DNA from: Emiliania huxleyi CCMP1516
Taxonomy: Eukaryota > Haptophyta > Isochrysidales > Noelaerhabdaceae
Direction of reading: 5' to 3'
Assembly (NCBI RefSeq): GCF_000372725.1
Contig: NW_005202427.1
Location: 297,059 to 361,058 of the forward strand
Length of the DNA: 64,000 bases
Part shown: in pieces, positions 20,190-30,308 of the stretch
How positions within the stretch are numbered: the first letter of the stretch is position 1
How the letters are laid out: each line of letters begins with the position of its first letter
Translations under genes and position numbers: made by a program
Notes under the pieces: generated by a model
Told to the model about the DNA's origin: nothing
Seen by the model: the letters and a program-made list of their open reading frames with translations, nothing else
The model's database searches: none

Positions 20190-21787
20190 CTAGCACTGGT
20201 AGTCGCCCCCATACTCCAGAACCGCCATGGGAACCTGGAGCTGGAGGAGTGGCGCCTGCCACGGCGCGCGGCGCGAGGCCCGCGCTACGGCGACGAGCTC
20301 TGCCGTCGCCGAATACGACTCGCGGCATCCCGGCTCTGCCGAGAAGCCTTGCGAGGTTGGCACCGGGATCGCGCCGCCAAAGGAGGCGCGCCGCGCGCGC
20401 AGCGTCACCAGGAGGCGGCGCGTGCCATCGCGCGAGGTGGCGTTGAGGGCGAGCCGCGCCTCGCACGGCCGCCGCGCGTGAGCCACCGCGTCCGCGTCCG
20501 TCGTCCGAAAGTCCCACGCGACGCCTGGCGGGGCGACGGAAAGAGTGGGACGCATCGACGCCGCGTGGACCGGTCCGGGTGCGGGCACGGTGTGTCCATC
20601 CCGCATCTACGTCGCCGTGCCCAAGTCTGCGGCGCGCAGCCCCACGACAAACGACTCCGTCTCGAGCAGACCGATGATGAAGCGGCCGCCAGTGAGCACA
20701 AGCTGCCGCACCGGGGGGGTGGGGTGGGGGGGGGGGGGGGGGTTCACAGGGTGCTGGCGCCGGCCCCGCGGCGACTGTGGGCCCGGTCTAAGGCCCACTC
20801 CTGCTCTAGGTGCCGCTGCTGCTGCTAAAGCGAGCGCTGCACCTGCACCGCCCGCGGCGCCGGCGCGCTCGCCTGCGCCCACACCCACCCGCGCGGGAAG
20901 GCGTCCCCGTAGTTTCGCTCCACGTGCGCCGAGGCCGTGCCGCGCGTCCGCCGCCGCCCGCGCCGCAGCTCGTACCGAGTCGGCGAGGCAAAGGAGTGCA
21001 CGTAGTAATGGCAGGGCAGCAGGCCGGTGCGGCCGAGCCAACCCTCTGGCCCGGCGGTGTGCGGCGCGCGCGGGTCCCACGGCACCCGCGGCGCGGAGAC
21101 GTTGGCGACGAGGCGCGCGCCACCGACGGTCACGTCTGCGAAAAGCTCGTCGCCGCTGCCCGCAATCAGCCCGGCTGGCGACGTCCAGGCGAAGCGCGGC
21201 GGCGGGCCGCGGACAGAGGGCAGCGCCGCGCCGCCACCGTGGAGTGCCGCGTGCTCCCCCGGGATCACGGTGTGCAGCGTCGCGTGCTCGCCCTCCAGCT
21301 GGTAGGCGAGCACGAGAAGGTGCTCGTGGAACCCGTGGAGCGCCGGCTCCTTTCTGGGCAGGCGCATCGAGCCGAGGATGAGTGCGATGGAGACGCGTGC
21401 AGCGTGGTCCACCAGGCGCACGAACCAGCCCTCGAACCACTGCCGCCGCCACGGAGGGAGCGGCTGCGGCTCAAACGGCAGCGAAGCGGCGGCGAGCATG
21501 CCGCGCTGGGCGCTGCGTGGCGGCCGTCTCCCACTGCGGCGCCAAAGCGCCTCTGCGCGTGCTGCACACTGGCGCGACCACCCGGCGACGATGCCGCTGT
21601 AACCCTTGGTGGCCGAGAGGTCCCGCATTTTACACGGTGCCTCTTGAAAGAGGAAAGAGGTCGAGAGCGCCGGTGAGTGTCGGCGAGCGGCGAGGAGCGC
21701 ACGAGATGAGAAACCCCCGCATTCCTCCTCGAAGTTGCCCCTGGGTGCCTCTTTTCTTTCTTTCTTTCTGAAATCGGAAGACGACAC
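20190..21787 (-). CDS. Tocopherol-cyclase-like protein
   Basis: Three exons, 21787-20843, 20702-20621 and 20524-20190, join through a GT-AG intron (140 bases) and a GC-AG intron (96 bases) to give about 453 residues. Family signatures: RRQWFEGWFVRLVD (the FEGW(Y/F) start of the cyclase fold), GWLGRTGLLPCHYYVHSFAS, AHVERNYGDAFPRGWVWAQA (plant enzymes have a matching SEKNWGGGFPRKWFWVQ) and a C-terminal PMAVLEYGGDYQC where plant cyclases have AALEVGGG. VTE1 makes the chromanol ring of vitamin E in plastoglobules; the wider family has untested members. The first 55 residues could be a plastid leader, but the start is uncertain (a later ATG lies at 21628). The first intron contains a long G-tract (plus strand 20711-20742). 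Confidence 0.82.
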
Positions 21788-21882
21788 TCAACGAGCAGGC
21801 CTCGAGACTTCGAGAGAGAGGGGGAGAGTGAGGGAGTAAGGAAGGAAGGAGAGAGAGGGAGCAGGGAGGGAGAGAGCGAGCG

Positions 21883-22034
<152 letters not shown>

Positions 22035-22156
22035 TGCGGGTCTAGGTCGGGCGTCGGGCCGACGATATCGTTCCGTGCCAAAACGCACGCTCGTAAAGTC
22101 GGCAGAAAGTCGGGTCGGAACTTTGCCCGCGTGTCCGCCACGTGCGGCCGGCCGGG

Positions 22157-23213
22157 ATGTTGGCTCGACTCAGCCTCAGCTTGCTGGTTGCGTCGTGCGC
22201 AGCATGGTTCCCCACCGATCTGGTCCCCTTCACGGGCCCCGGCAGCACGGCTTCCTCCGAAGACGTTGAGCGCGACGGCCCGACCTGGGGAGGGGGGGAG
22301 ATTCCCGAACTTGCAAACATCAAGGAGTTTTGCTTTGAGGAATGCGGTGCGGCTGGTCCATGCAACTTCTGCGGCACAAATGGCGCGTGCTGCAAGGACG
22401 GGATGGACGTCGATGGGTGCCCCTCAGTCGGAGAGTGCGGTAAGTACACCTTTTGCTGCACTGAGAAAGGCTCACCCACCCCGGTGGCAAGGGACGAACC
22501 AGCTGCGACGCCAGCTGCGACGTCCGCAGCAGCCCCGGCTGCAGCCGCGGGCGCGCCGGTGAGCGGTGATGTGCCCGTCCTCAGCCCCGGTTCAGAGGCG
22601 TCCAAGTTCAGCTCGGCCTTCTGGATGGGGAGTTACCCGACCGAGTGCGTGGGGCTTTCACTCTGGGCCCATCGCGCCCCCGTTGCTCACTCTACTGAGA
22701 GCGGTGCCCAAGGCGCGCCCACAACACGTCGAGCGACCCTCGTTCGCGACGCACGCAGGTACGATGCGGAGGAGCTGCTCAACACCACGTGCATTGTGGA
22801 GGAGGGCGAGAGCGAAGGGGTGCTCAGCACGACCGGGGAGTACTGCAAGGCGTGCGGCTTTTACGGCCTCAAGTACGAGACGCCCACCGGTACAAAGGGC
22901 ATCCCTTGCCGAACAATCTACGCCGCCATGGCGCGCGGCTGGCCCTCGTCGTAATTCCGACACACTTGCCCTTCTCACCCTCTCATGCCCACCTCAACCT
23001 CAGACGGCGGGGATCGTCCTGCTGTTGGGCGTCGCCGGGGGAGTCGCGTCCAAGGCGGGTGGCGGCGCCACGGCAGCGCGGGGCATCGACATTACATCGA
23101 CAACAACACAGGGGAAAATTCCTCTCGTGTCCGCTACCTCCGAGGCCAAGGTCAAAAGAAACCTGCAAAGTTACGCGAACGTCAAAAGGAAGAGAGAAGC
23201 TGCTTTGGTTTAG
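22157..23213 (+). CDS. Cysteine-rich secreted or membrane protein, unknown
   Basis: The first ATG gives a signal peptide (MLARLSLSLLVASCAAW). A compact cysteine-rich domain follows: CFEECGAAGPCNFCGTNGAC, then CKDG, VDGCPSVGECG and FCC (about 50-95). An Ala/Pro linker comes next. A GT-AG intron of about 120 bases (about 22647-22759) probably links SYPTE to YDAEELLNTTC. The last part holds a second Cys cluster (YCKACGFYGLKY). A final exon after CCTCAG at about 23003 adds TAGIVLLLGVAGGVASKAGG, a single membrane span, and a basic tail to 23213; its donor is not settled (a GC site near 22930 is possible). The product looks like a type I surface protein. The family is not recognised. Confidence 0.6.
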
Positions 23214-24452
23214 TCGTCGGAAGAGGCGAGCATAGAAATGATGGCAAGTGGGGCTGTTCGGAGCCGTGGCCGATATCACCCTCCACCTCGCGCACATGAG
23301 GGGCAGGCAGAACGTGAGCATGGGGCGCGGTTCGGCGCGTTCTTTACCAGTGTGCTCTGTGAGAGAGCGTTATTGCTGTGATGTCTCTCGTTGGAGCGGC
23401 TGTAAAATTACGAGTCGAAAGTTGGCCATGCGCGCGAGAGCCTCTTTCCTCAGGCGCCCCCCCACCGTCTCCCGCGCGCCGTGGCGCCGGGCCCGCCCCC
23501 CCCCCCCGCCCCCCGTGCCCCCGCGATGGGATGTGCGGATGTCCCGCGCGACTTGCCACTCGTCGTCTCTCTTTGTGTCGTTTGTCATCTTCGTTGCATA
23601 GCCGGTGGCACCGCGGCGGTGGGTGTGGGGTTCGCGGGGTCCCGCGCTCCTCGCTCTGTCTGTCTCTCTCTCTCTTGTGTCTTGAGCACTTGTGAGGAAT
23701 GTGAGCACTGGATAGGGTCGATTTCGCATGGTACGGGACCCCATGAACACCCCAGTGCATGCTGTCCGCCACATGCGACATGGGCTGCCATCGGCATACA
23801 CAAGGCGCAAGCTCACCGAACGGCGGGAGGTGTACGCGACCCAGAAGAAATCGGTGCGTGTCGTTCTCGAGGTGTCGTTCCCTCCGCTGGAGTCAGAGAG
23901 GTCCCTCAGTTCCCGTTCCTCAGGACCTCCTCTCCAGCTGCGACCGTGGATCATTGCAAGACCACGAGAGTGCTCATGCTACAAGAGGAGCTTGTTCAGC
24001 TCTCTTTATATGTCGCGCTCTCTAGATAGCTCTGCCGCGAGCCGCGTACCGGAGCCTCTCGCCCGACGCCGCGCGGTCCTCTTGTTATCTCTTGACGGCG
24101 CGCGCACACACACCAGCGCGCCGGTCTCTCGATCGTACCGTTAAAAGCTCTCTAGATCGCAGGGCGCGCCAAGAGTTAGCAGTTACAGTTAGCGGAGCAG
24201 TTTTTTCGGCTTCCTCCCCTCTATCGGGCTCACAAAAAAAGGCTCTCCGCCCGCCGCGGTCTCTGGGTCTCGGCGACTCGGCCGCTGTGGGCGCGGGTGT
24301 GTGCGCGGCGGATGGTGCGAAAACCACGATAAAATTTACACCATGTTGCAATAGAAACCGCGGATCCCGTGCGCACGCGTCAAGAGCGCGCCGTAAGCGA
24401 CGTTAAGCGAGACCTACTCAGAGACGCTCACAGCTGAGAGGCCCTCCGCTCT
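23214..24452. other. Repeat-bearing intergenic region
   Basis: No confident gene. It contains the second family C repeat (23704-23745), a C-run (about 23496-23508), and CTACAAGAGGAGCTTGTTCAG at about 23979, which is echoed near 17930 (CTACAAGAGGAACTTGTTCAG). Family C therefore extends as a patchy block between 17.7-18.0 kb and 23.7-24.0 kb. Confidence 0.5.
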
Positions 24453-25016
24453 TTAGCATGTGTCTTCCTTCTTGATGAGGAAGAGGCCCTTGGCCTCGCA
24501 GTGCACCCTGGGCCGCCCGTCGCTGCAGGCGAGCGGGTCAGAGAGCGACGCCTCCACCCAGACCTTGCGCCCCTCCCTCCGCACGATCGTGGCCTCCACT
24601 CGCAGCCACGCGCCGACCGCGACCGGCGCGCGGAGCGAGGTATCGATCTGAACCGTGAAGCCCGACCACGGCTCGCAGGTGCCAGAGGCGCAGAAGCCGC
24701 ACCAGCCAATCACGTCGTCCATGAGAGCGCACATCGTCCCTCCGTGGCACAGCCCTCTATGTGACTCCGCCGCCGGGCCAAAGTGAGCGGCGCCTACCAG
24801 CCGCGGGCCTCCGCCCGGGGAGTCGAGCAGGTACCCAGGGATGTGCACCGGTGCGGTCTGCGCGTGAACAAAGTCAGACCCGGTCCAACCATTCTCCCGC
24901 CGCCACTCGGGCCCGTTCTCCCACTCGGCGACTCGGAGCGGCGCGGCACCGTCCGCTGCGGCCATGTCCGTCCACCACACGGGCGGCGAGTCGCGCCCCG
25001 GGTGTTGTTGCGTCAT
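24453..25016 (-). CDS. Hotdog-fold acyl-CoA thioesterase (PaaI/THEM4-like)
   Basis: The protein of about 187 residues carries the hotdog thioesterase core: RGLCHGGTMCALMDDVIGWC (helix start with the HGG motif), then GFTVQIDTSLRAPVAVGAWL and RREGRKVWVEASLSD strands. The acid in the HGGTMCALMDD helix is placed like the catalytic acid of PaaI-type enzymes, which hydrolyse small acyl- or aryl-CoA esters. Lys/Glu-rich residues precede the stop. The ATG at 25016 was preferred. Another ATG at 25145 would add 43 Pro/Lys-rich residues, possibly a targeting leader. The gene is divergent from the zinc-finger gene at 25389. Confidence 0.82.
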   Translation of the reverse strand: MTQQHPGRDSPPVWWTDMAAADGAAPLRVAEWENGPEWRRENGWTGSDFVHAQTAPVHIPGYLLDSPGGGPRLVGAAHFGPAAESHRGLCHGGTMCALMDDVIGWCGFCASGTCEPWSGFTVQIDTSLRAPVAVGAWLRVEATIVRREGRKVWVEASLSDPLACSDGRPRVHCEAKGLFLIKKEDTC

Positions 25017-25388
25017 CGCGGGAGGAGCGTCCACTGGCTTTGGGCCCGGCCCGGGGAGGGGGCGGGGCGGCTGGGGCGGGGGGCAGCGGTTTTTCTTTGT
25101 TGCAAACTCCGGTTTCTCTTTTGCCTCGATGATTTCCTTCATCATATGAGGACTGGGTTGGGACGACGGGGATGGGGTCGACCAACTAAGGCGGGGCTTC
25201 CCTACGTACGCTACGTTGCGACTGCATGTATTCCCACAGCTGCAACCACACGCTCGTGGCTGTTTCCTTTTCATGTAGTCCGCACAATCGCTGTCGTGGG
25301 ATCGCTTGTCATTGTACTGCGTTTGTCCGCTTTCTCTTTTTTGCCCTCCCTCCTCTCTGCTCATGCCCTCACCCTCGCCGCTCGCGGA
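25017..25388. promoter_or_regulatory. Divergent promoter region
   Basis: About 370 bases separate the thioesterase and zinc-finger starts. It includes a G-rich stretch at about 25047-25087 and lower-GC sequence after 25200. No other gene is seen. Confidence 0.5.
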
Positions 25389-26639
25389 ATGTGGTTTTGC
25401 GAGGCGTGCTCCGTCAGCGTGCCGCGGAATCCCGGCGCGCTGAAGCAGCACCTCGAGGGGAAGCGGCACGCAGCGATGCGCTTCTACGGCGACCCAACGG
25501 CGGCCGTCCGGCGCATCGAGCTGCGCAATCCGGGCCCGTCCCAGTCTCTCGAACTGGCGCTTCGGCCGCATGAGGTGAGCGACGCGGCCGCCGCCGCGAC
25601 GTGCGAGGCTCGCGCGCTCGTGCGCAAGAGGCTAGTGGTGCACACGGGCGTCGCCTACCAGAACCAGGCGTGGGCGCTCCTCACGCCGGAAGCGCTCTGC
25701 GGGGGGGTTCTGCAGCTCGAAGCGGCGATCTCCGCCCGGGCCGTTCCTTGTGTGGAGTGCCTCGACCGCGCCCAGTGTGCCTGCGACACCTTCGAGGCGC
25801 ACTGCGCGCGGCTGCTGTCCGGATGCGCCCCTGCGTCGCCGCTCTTTCTGCTCGCTCTGGCGCAGCGCCTCGGCGGCGGCGGCGGCGGCGGCCGCGGTGG
25901 AGGCGGTGGCGATCGGGGCGGCGGCGGTGGCGGGCGCCCCTCCGTCAGGCCGGCTCGCCCTTCCTCCAGCGACGGGCCAAGCTTGGCTGCTCGGGTCGCA
26001 GCCCTGCCGCACTGCAGCCGGGAGACGTCGGGCGGCGCAGGAGAGAGGCTCGTGGTCGCCGTCGCGGCTCGGAGTGGCGTCCTTGCCGAGATGGTCCTGG
26101 TGACTGCCCTCGATGCTCTCTGCGCCGCACTGCCACGCGCAGCGCACAGCGTGCCGTTGCGGCGCCCTTCGGCCGCCTCGCTAGGCGGCGGCGGCGGCGT
26201 TCCTCCCCCGGGCGGGCGCCTCGACCTCACGCTGCGGCTGGGCGGCGCCGTCTGCTCGCGCCGCCACGCTGCCCAGCTGCTAAAGACGCTCGGAGGCGCG
26301 CTCCGCGCGGCCAGCACGCCGCTCGGCGTGCGGCGCGTGCGGCTCGAGGTGCGCGGCGACGCGTGGCGAGAGGAGGACGGGAGGGCGCTCGCCGCGGCGG
26401 CGGCGGCGCACTGGTGGGCGACGGCCCGGAGCGTGCTGCTCGGGACGCACGAGCGGGTCGGGGCGGCGAGCCCGCTGCGCAGGCTGCCGCTCGCGTTGGT
26501 GCGCTTGATCCTCGAGGCAGCGCGGCCGCAGTGTGAGGTTGCCGCCGAGCTGGTGGCGGAGGCCGGGCCGGCGCCGAGTGAGCCGCGCGCTGGTGCGGGC
26601 GGCGCGGACCTCGACTTTGTGGCCTCGCTCGTCGGCTGA
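25389..26639 (+). CDS. U1/matrin-type C2H2 zinc-finger protein
   Basis: This intronless frame of 416 residues opens with MWFCEACSVSVPRNPGALKQ and HLEGKRHAAMRF, a C-x2-C-x12-H-x5-H finger of the U1/matrin type that binds RNA in spliceosomal and RNA-processing proteins. A Gly-rich spacer ([20 protein letters not shown], about 165-190) divides the finger half from an Ala/Leu/Arg-rich C-terminal half with no recognised domain. The C-terminal half repeats the pattern RRVRLEVRGDAWREEDGRAL and ends DLDFVASLVG. The ATG immediately before the finger is used because the upstream frame is unlike protein. An RNA-binding role is inferred from the finger alone. Confidence 0.7.
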   Translation: MWFCEACSVSVPRNPGALKQHLEGKRHAAMRFYGDPTAAVRRIELRNPGPSQSLELALRPHEVSDAAAAATCEARALVRKRLVVHTGVAYQNQAWALLTPEALCGGVLQLEAAISARAVPCVECLDRAQCACDTFEAHCARLLSGCAPASPLFLLALAQRLGGGGGGGRGGGGGDRGGGGGGRPSVRPARPSSSDGPSLAARVAALPHCSRETSGGAGERLVVAVAARSGVLAEMVLVTALDALCAALPRAAHSVPLRRPSAASLGGGGGVPPPGGRLDLTLRLGGAVCSRRHAAQLLKTLGGALRAASTPLGVRRVRLEVRGDAWREEDGRALAAAAAAHWWATARSVLLGTHERVGAASPLRRLPLALVRLILEAARPQCEVAAELVAEAGPAPSEPRAGAGGADLDFVASLVG

Positions 26640-27425
26640 GTCAGGTGGTGTTCGTGCTGGGGCGTCACATCGGACTGGTGATTCCGGAACTGTGCTGTAC
26701 TTTACCTCTTTTTATTAGAGGCGACGCAGTGTTGTCGATTCACTCGATTGAAGATTTTGAAAACACATTTGATAAAAAATCTAAAAAAAATCTGTGTGAG
26801 TGTGCAACAAGATCAGGCAGAGAAGGCGAGACGGCGGCGAGGCCGCGGTCGAAGAAGTATAAGAGGGGAAGGCGGGCTCCGCGCAGCCCGGCAGCCGACG
26901 CCGGACCATCCGGAAAGCGAACAGGAGGGAGGACCACCGGGAGGAGAGGGGCGAGCCCCCTCGGATGGGGGGTGGGGGGATCGGGCGGAGGAGCCCTGAG
27001 TGGCGATGTCGGGTGAGAGCGTACGTCATGCTCGTGTCTGGTGTTTACTAGCTCCGAGTAGAGGGCGTTCCGCCGCTAGGCGGGACACCCAAAGCGCAGA
27101 ACCAACCCTCGGAGACTGCTGCTGCTGCTGCTGTTACGTCTTCGGTCCCCGCGGGAAGCCCCGCGCATAGGACAACAACGTCTGTCCCACACACACACAG
27201 ACGCGCACATACATCATGCTCGGGCACACCCCACAGTGTAGTGGTGTGAGTACACAAATACTAGCACTCTGCTTGGCCAAAGTACAGGTTTCGATCCGGG
27301 CCACCGCAAATTTTGATCAGCAAATTTCGAGGGGCGGCCGCAAATTTTGAGGTAGATTTTGATTGTCAAAACGTGTCCGTCTTGGCACAGGATAGAGCGC
27401 ATATAGGCGGCGAACACCCAGGGGC
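26640..27425. other. Repeat-bearing spacer with a family A copy
   Basis: About 26930-27115 is a diverged reverse copy of 31865-32050: AGCTCCGAGTAGAGGG, CCAACCCTCGGAGAC and GTCTGGTGTTTACT correspond base for base with small changes. A (CTG)n patch lies at about 27116-27133. Short AT-rich words (GCAAATTTTGA) occur twice near 27305-27355 and again near 28040-28130. No gene. Confidence 0.6.
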
Positions 27426-27718
27426 GCAGGGACATCGCGACTCTGCCCGCTCGCTCGACCCTTTTGCCGCGAGAGGGCGCCGGCCGCGTGTAAGAGGTGG
27501 CTGGCGCCCTGAGGCGGCAATTGGTGGCGTGGGGAGTGCGGAACGCTACTGGCGGCGCGACAGGGCCTCTCTCGATTGCGTGTGCCGCCCATCGGCACGC
27601 GGGTGCGCAGACATCGCGACTCTGCCCGCTCGCTCGACCCTTTTGCCGCGAGAGGGCGCCGGCCGCGTGTAAGAGGTGGCTGGCGGCCTGGCGCCCTGAG
27701 GCGGCATTTGGTGGGGTC
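27426..27718. repeat. Direct duplication, about 110 bases
   Basis: The block ACATCGCGACTCTGCCCGCT through GCCGCGTGTAAGAGGTGGCT, ending in a GAGGCGGCA(A/T)TTGGTGG stretch, occurs at about 27430-27533 and again at about 27610-27713. The spacer is unrelated. It adjoins the telomere-like block. Confidence 0.85.
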
Positions 27719-28024
27719 AGCGTGCGGTGCTGAGTCTTACTCGTCGGCGCTGGGGCCACAGATCCCAGCGCAGAACTCTGCAACGCTGGCATACAAACAC
27801 AAGAAGACTAACCCTAACCCTAACCCTAACCCTAACCCTAACCCTAACCCTAACCCTAGGTCAGCGTGCGGTGCTGAGTCTTACTCGTCGGCGCTGGGGC
27901 CAGATCCCAGCGCAGAACCCTGCAACGCTGGCATATACAAACACAACAAGACTAACCCTGACCCTAACCCTAACCCTAACCCTAACCCTAACCCTCTAAC
28001 CCTAATAACCGCCTAACCTAACCC
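27717..28024. repeat. Two interstitial telomere-type arrays with a flanking 93-bp repeat
   Basis: CCCTAA units run at 27808-27858 (about eight) and, after a degenerate start, at 27952-28003, with degenerate units to 28024. Each is preceded by the same block of about 93 bases, beginning GTCAGCGTGCGGTGCTGAGT and ending CAACGCTGGCATA plus ACAAACACAA (27717-27807 and 27859-27951). The arrangement is a tandem dimer of block plus telomere repeat, typical of subtelomeres. Genes lie on both sides, so it is internal in this assembly. Confidence 0.92.
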
Positions 28025-28461
28025 ACCCCCACAACTCCACACCGCAAATTTGAAAGATTTTGATGAAAATCAGGCCCGACTGCAAATTTCTTCAAAATTT
28101 TCGCAGGCGCTCCGCGCCTGCAGATTTTGAAATAAATTCGAGAGACGCCCGCGTCCCACGGCTCTTGTTTCTGTCATGGAATTGTTTCTGTCATGTACGT
28201 AATGCGCTATGCGGGGCCCGTTGTGGGACGGGACGCTCGCCACACGCGCGCCAACACCTTCCTTGTCTCCAAGCGAACCAAGCCGCCGCCGCGCCGCGGC
28301 CCGGCGCCCGATGTGACCAGCCGGCGCGCGGGTGTACGCACTGCCAGCTCACACCAGACACTCGCCACAGCGAGACAGCGCGGCCACATGCATTCAAACG
28401 TAAGAAGCAGAGTACTGCGCTTTCCGCACCGGAAAGGGCGGGAGGGCCTCCCTCCCAGCGC

Positions 28462-29997
28462 TCACTCGATCACCTCCACCTCCTCGTCGTCGTCGTCCTC
28501 GTCGTCCTCCTCCTCCTCCTCCTTTTGCGGCAGCGGCGGCGGGGCGGCGGCGGTCTGAGACGCCTTGCCCTGCCGGCGCCGCTTGCTGAGCGGCGCGTCC
28601 TCGTCGTCGTCGTCGTCGTCGTCGTCCTCCTCCTTCTTGGTTGGCGGCTGGGCGGCCTCTGCGGACGGGCTGCCGGGCGCGGGCGCGAAGGCCTCCATCT
28701 CGCGCGCGTGGCGGGCGCGGTCCCGCTTCGAGGCCTCCACCCACGGCGCCTTTGCCTCGTCGGAGAGGGACCTCCACCTGTTCACAGCTCGGCGCCTGAA
28801 GTACCGCCCTCCTCACCCGCACCAGTTCTGGTCGCAGAGGGGGCGTCCACTTTGCGCCGAGCGCCTTGCCCGCCTCGCCAAAGGAGAGCGGCGCGTACTC
28901 GGCCGCCTGCCGCTCCTCCTTGCACCAGAGCGTGTACGCCGAGGCCACCCCCTTCGGCGCGCCAGCCGCTTTCTTGGCCCGTTTTCCCGCCGGCTTGCCC
29001 TCCGGCTTGGCCGCAGACTTGGCCGCGGGCTTTGGCAGCGCCGCCGCCTCGCTGCCGCCCGCCTCCGCCTCGCCTCCGGACCGCGCCGCCGCGGCGCGTG
29101 GCTTCGTCGCCGGCGTCCCGACGGGCACCTGCCGGCGGGACGGGACTTGAGGGCGACTTGAGGGCGCGGCGCGGCGGGGCGGGGCGGCGAGTGACGGGGC
29201 GTGCAAAGCTGGGGCGTGCCTCGCGAGAGGAGATGTCTCGCCCTTCGAGGGCGTCGACCGCCCACTGCCGGTGCTCCGCCTCGAGCTCGTCCAGCCCGCC
29301 GATCGTGGCGGCCGTCACCGAGACGCCCTCGACGGACAGGTACCGCGTGAGCAGCGCCGCAGCATTCGCCGGCTTGTAGATCTGCTGCGCCTGGCGAGGA
29401 GGGGCGGCGCCGCTCGTCCTGCTTCCTTTGGCGAGTGTGCCGCCGCGTCCCCTCTTCACGCGCGCAGCTGTGAGCGCTGCCAGCGGACGGGCGCGGCGGT
29501 GCCACGAAGCGGCGGCGGCAGGGCAAGGGCCCGAGCTAAGGCGGAGGGCGGGCGCGCCTTTGCGACGACTTGTCCGCCGCACGAGGTCTTCATCATCCGC
29601 ATCAGCAGGCGCGGCTCGCCTTTGCCGATCAGAGCGCCATCGCGGTCCGCGTTGCACCGCGCGCGGCCCGTAGGCGCGTACTCGATGCGCATGTTGAGCG
29701 CGAAACACTGCGGGTGCATCCACTGACGGATGCGGCGGCAGAAACGCGTGAGCGTGAGGGGGCGTGCGGAGGCGTTTCGCCGCAGGGAGCCGGGTTCGAG
29801 GGCGGGCGCGTGAGGGCGGAGACGGGATGGCGGGGTGGAGGGCGACGCGCCTTCATGCAAGACACGCCGCTCGAGCGCCCAACCATGCCGACGCGATTCT
29901 CGCCCTTCCCGATCGACTCGCCGCAGGTCTGGCACGAGGACCGTCCAGAGGTGGCGACGACGACTTCGGGGTGGTCCTGCTGGCTCAGTCCCGACAT
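28462..29997 (-). CDS. PARP-type zinc finger + HMG-box protein
   Basis: Five exons, 29997-29851, 29722-29558, 29384-29220, 29128-28851 and 28777-28462, give 356 residues. The first three introns start GC, the last GT. The product has a PARP-like zinc finger, VVATSGRSSCQTCGESIGKG then CMKWMHPQCFA (about 13-60). A second, degenerate unit follows, RIEYAPTGRARCNADRDGAL then IGKGEPRLLMR and KQIYKPANAAALLTRY. A basic linker precedes an HMG box (about 217-283: KGVASAYTLWCKEERQAA, then GEAGKALGAKWRSLSDEAKAP). An acidic/basic tail has DDDDDDDD and EEEEEDDEDDDDEEVEVIE. There is no ADP-ribosyltransferase domain. PARP fingers sense DNA breaks and HMG boxes bend DNA, so a break-sensing or architectural chromatin role is inferred. 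It is divergent from the plastid-protein gene. Confidence 0.85.
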
Positions 29998-30308
29998 GTC
30001 GCCTCGGTGGTCGGCAGGACGCTCTTTCTGGTCGTTGGAGCGAGAGGAAGAGAAATCGGAAAGGCACCATCGTAGAGCACTTAAGTGCAAGTGCTCTGTG
30101 TCTTGATTTGCCAATAATATACCCCAGACTTGCGTCACTACGTGCCTCCCCGTCTTTGTTACCTTTCCTTTTGTGCCCCTTTTGTCCCGCTCCCGTGCCC
30201 CCGAGTTCATTTTACACAACAGACTTGTTTCTCGTTTGAGTCTCTCTTCTCGTTTGTGTGGAAGCTTCTCGGCAGCTGCTTCTCGGCCCGCTCCGTCGGC
30301 CCCCGGCA
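29998..30308. promoter_or_regulatory. Divergent promoter region
   Basis: The HMG-box gene and the plastid-protein gene start 311 bases apart, pointing away from each other. No TATA box is evident. The sequence is pyrimidine-rich before the plastid gene. Confidence 0.5.

Noticed and set aside
28060..29379. 439-codon plus-strand frame opposite the PARP-finger/HMG gene
   Set aside because: It is the complement of the acidic tail and linker exons, giving Leu/Val/Pro-rich low-complexity sequence; the minus strand has two recognisable domains.
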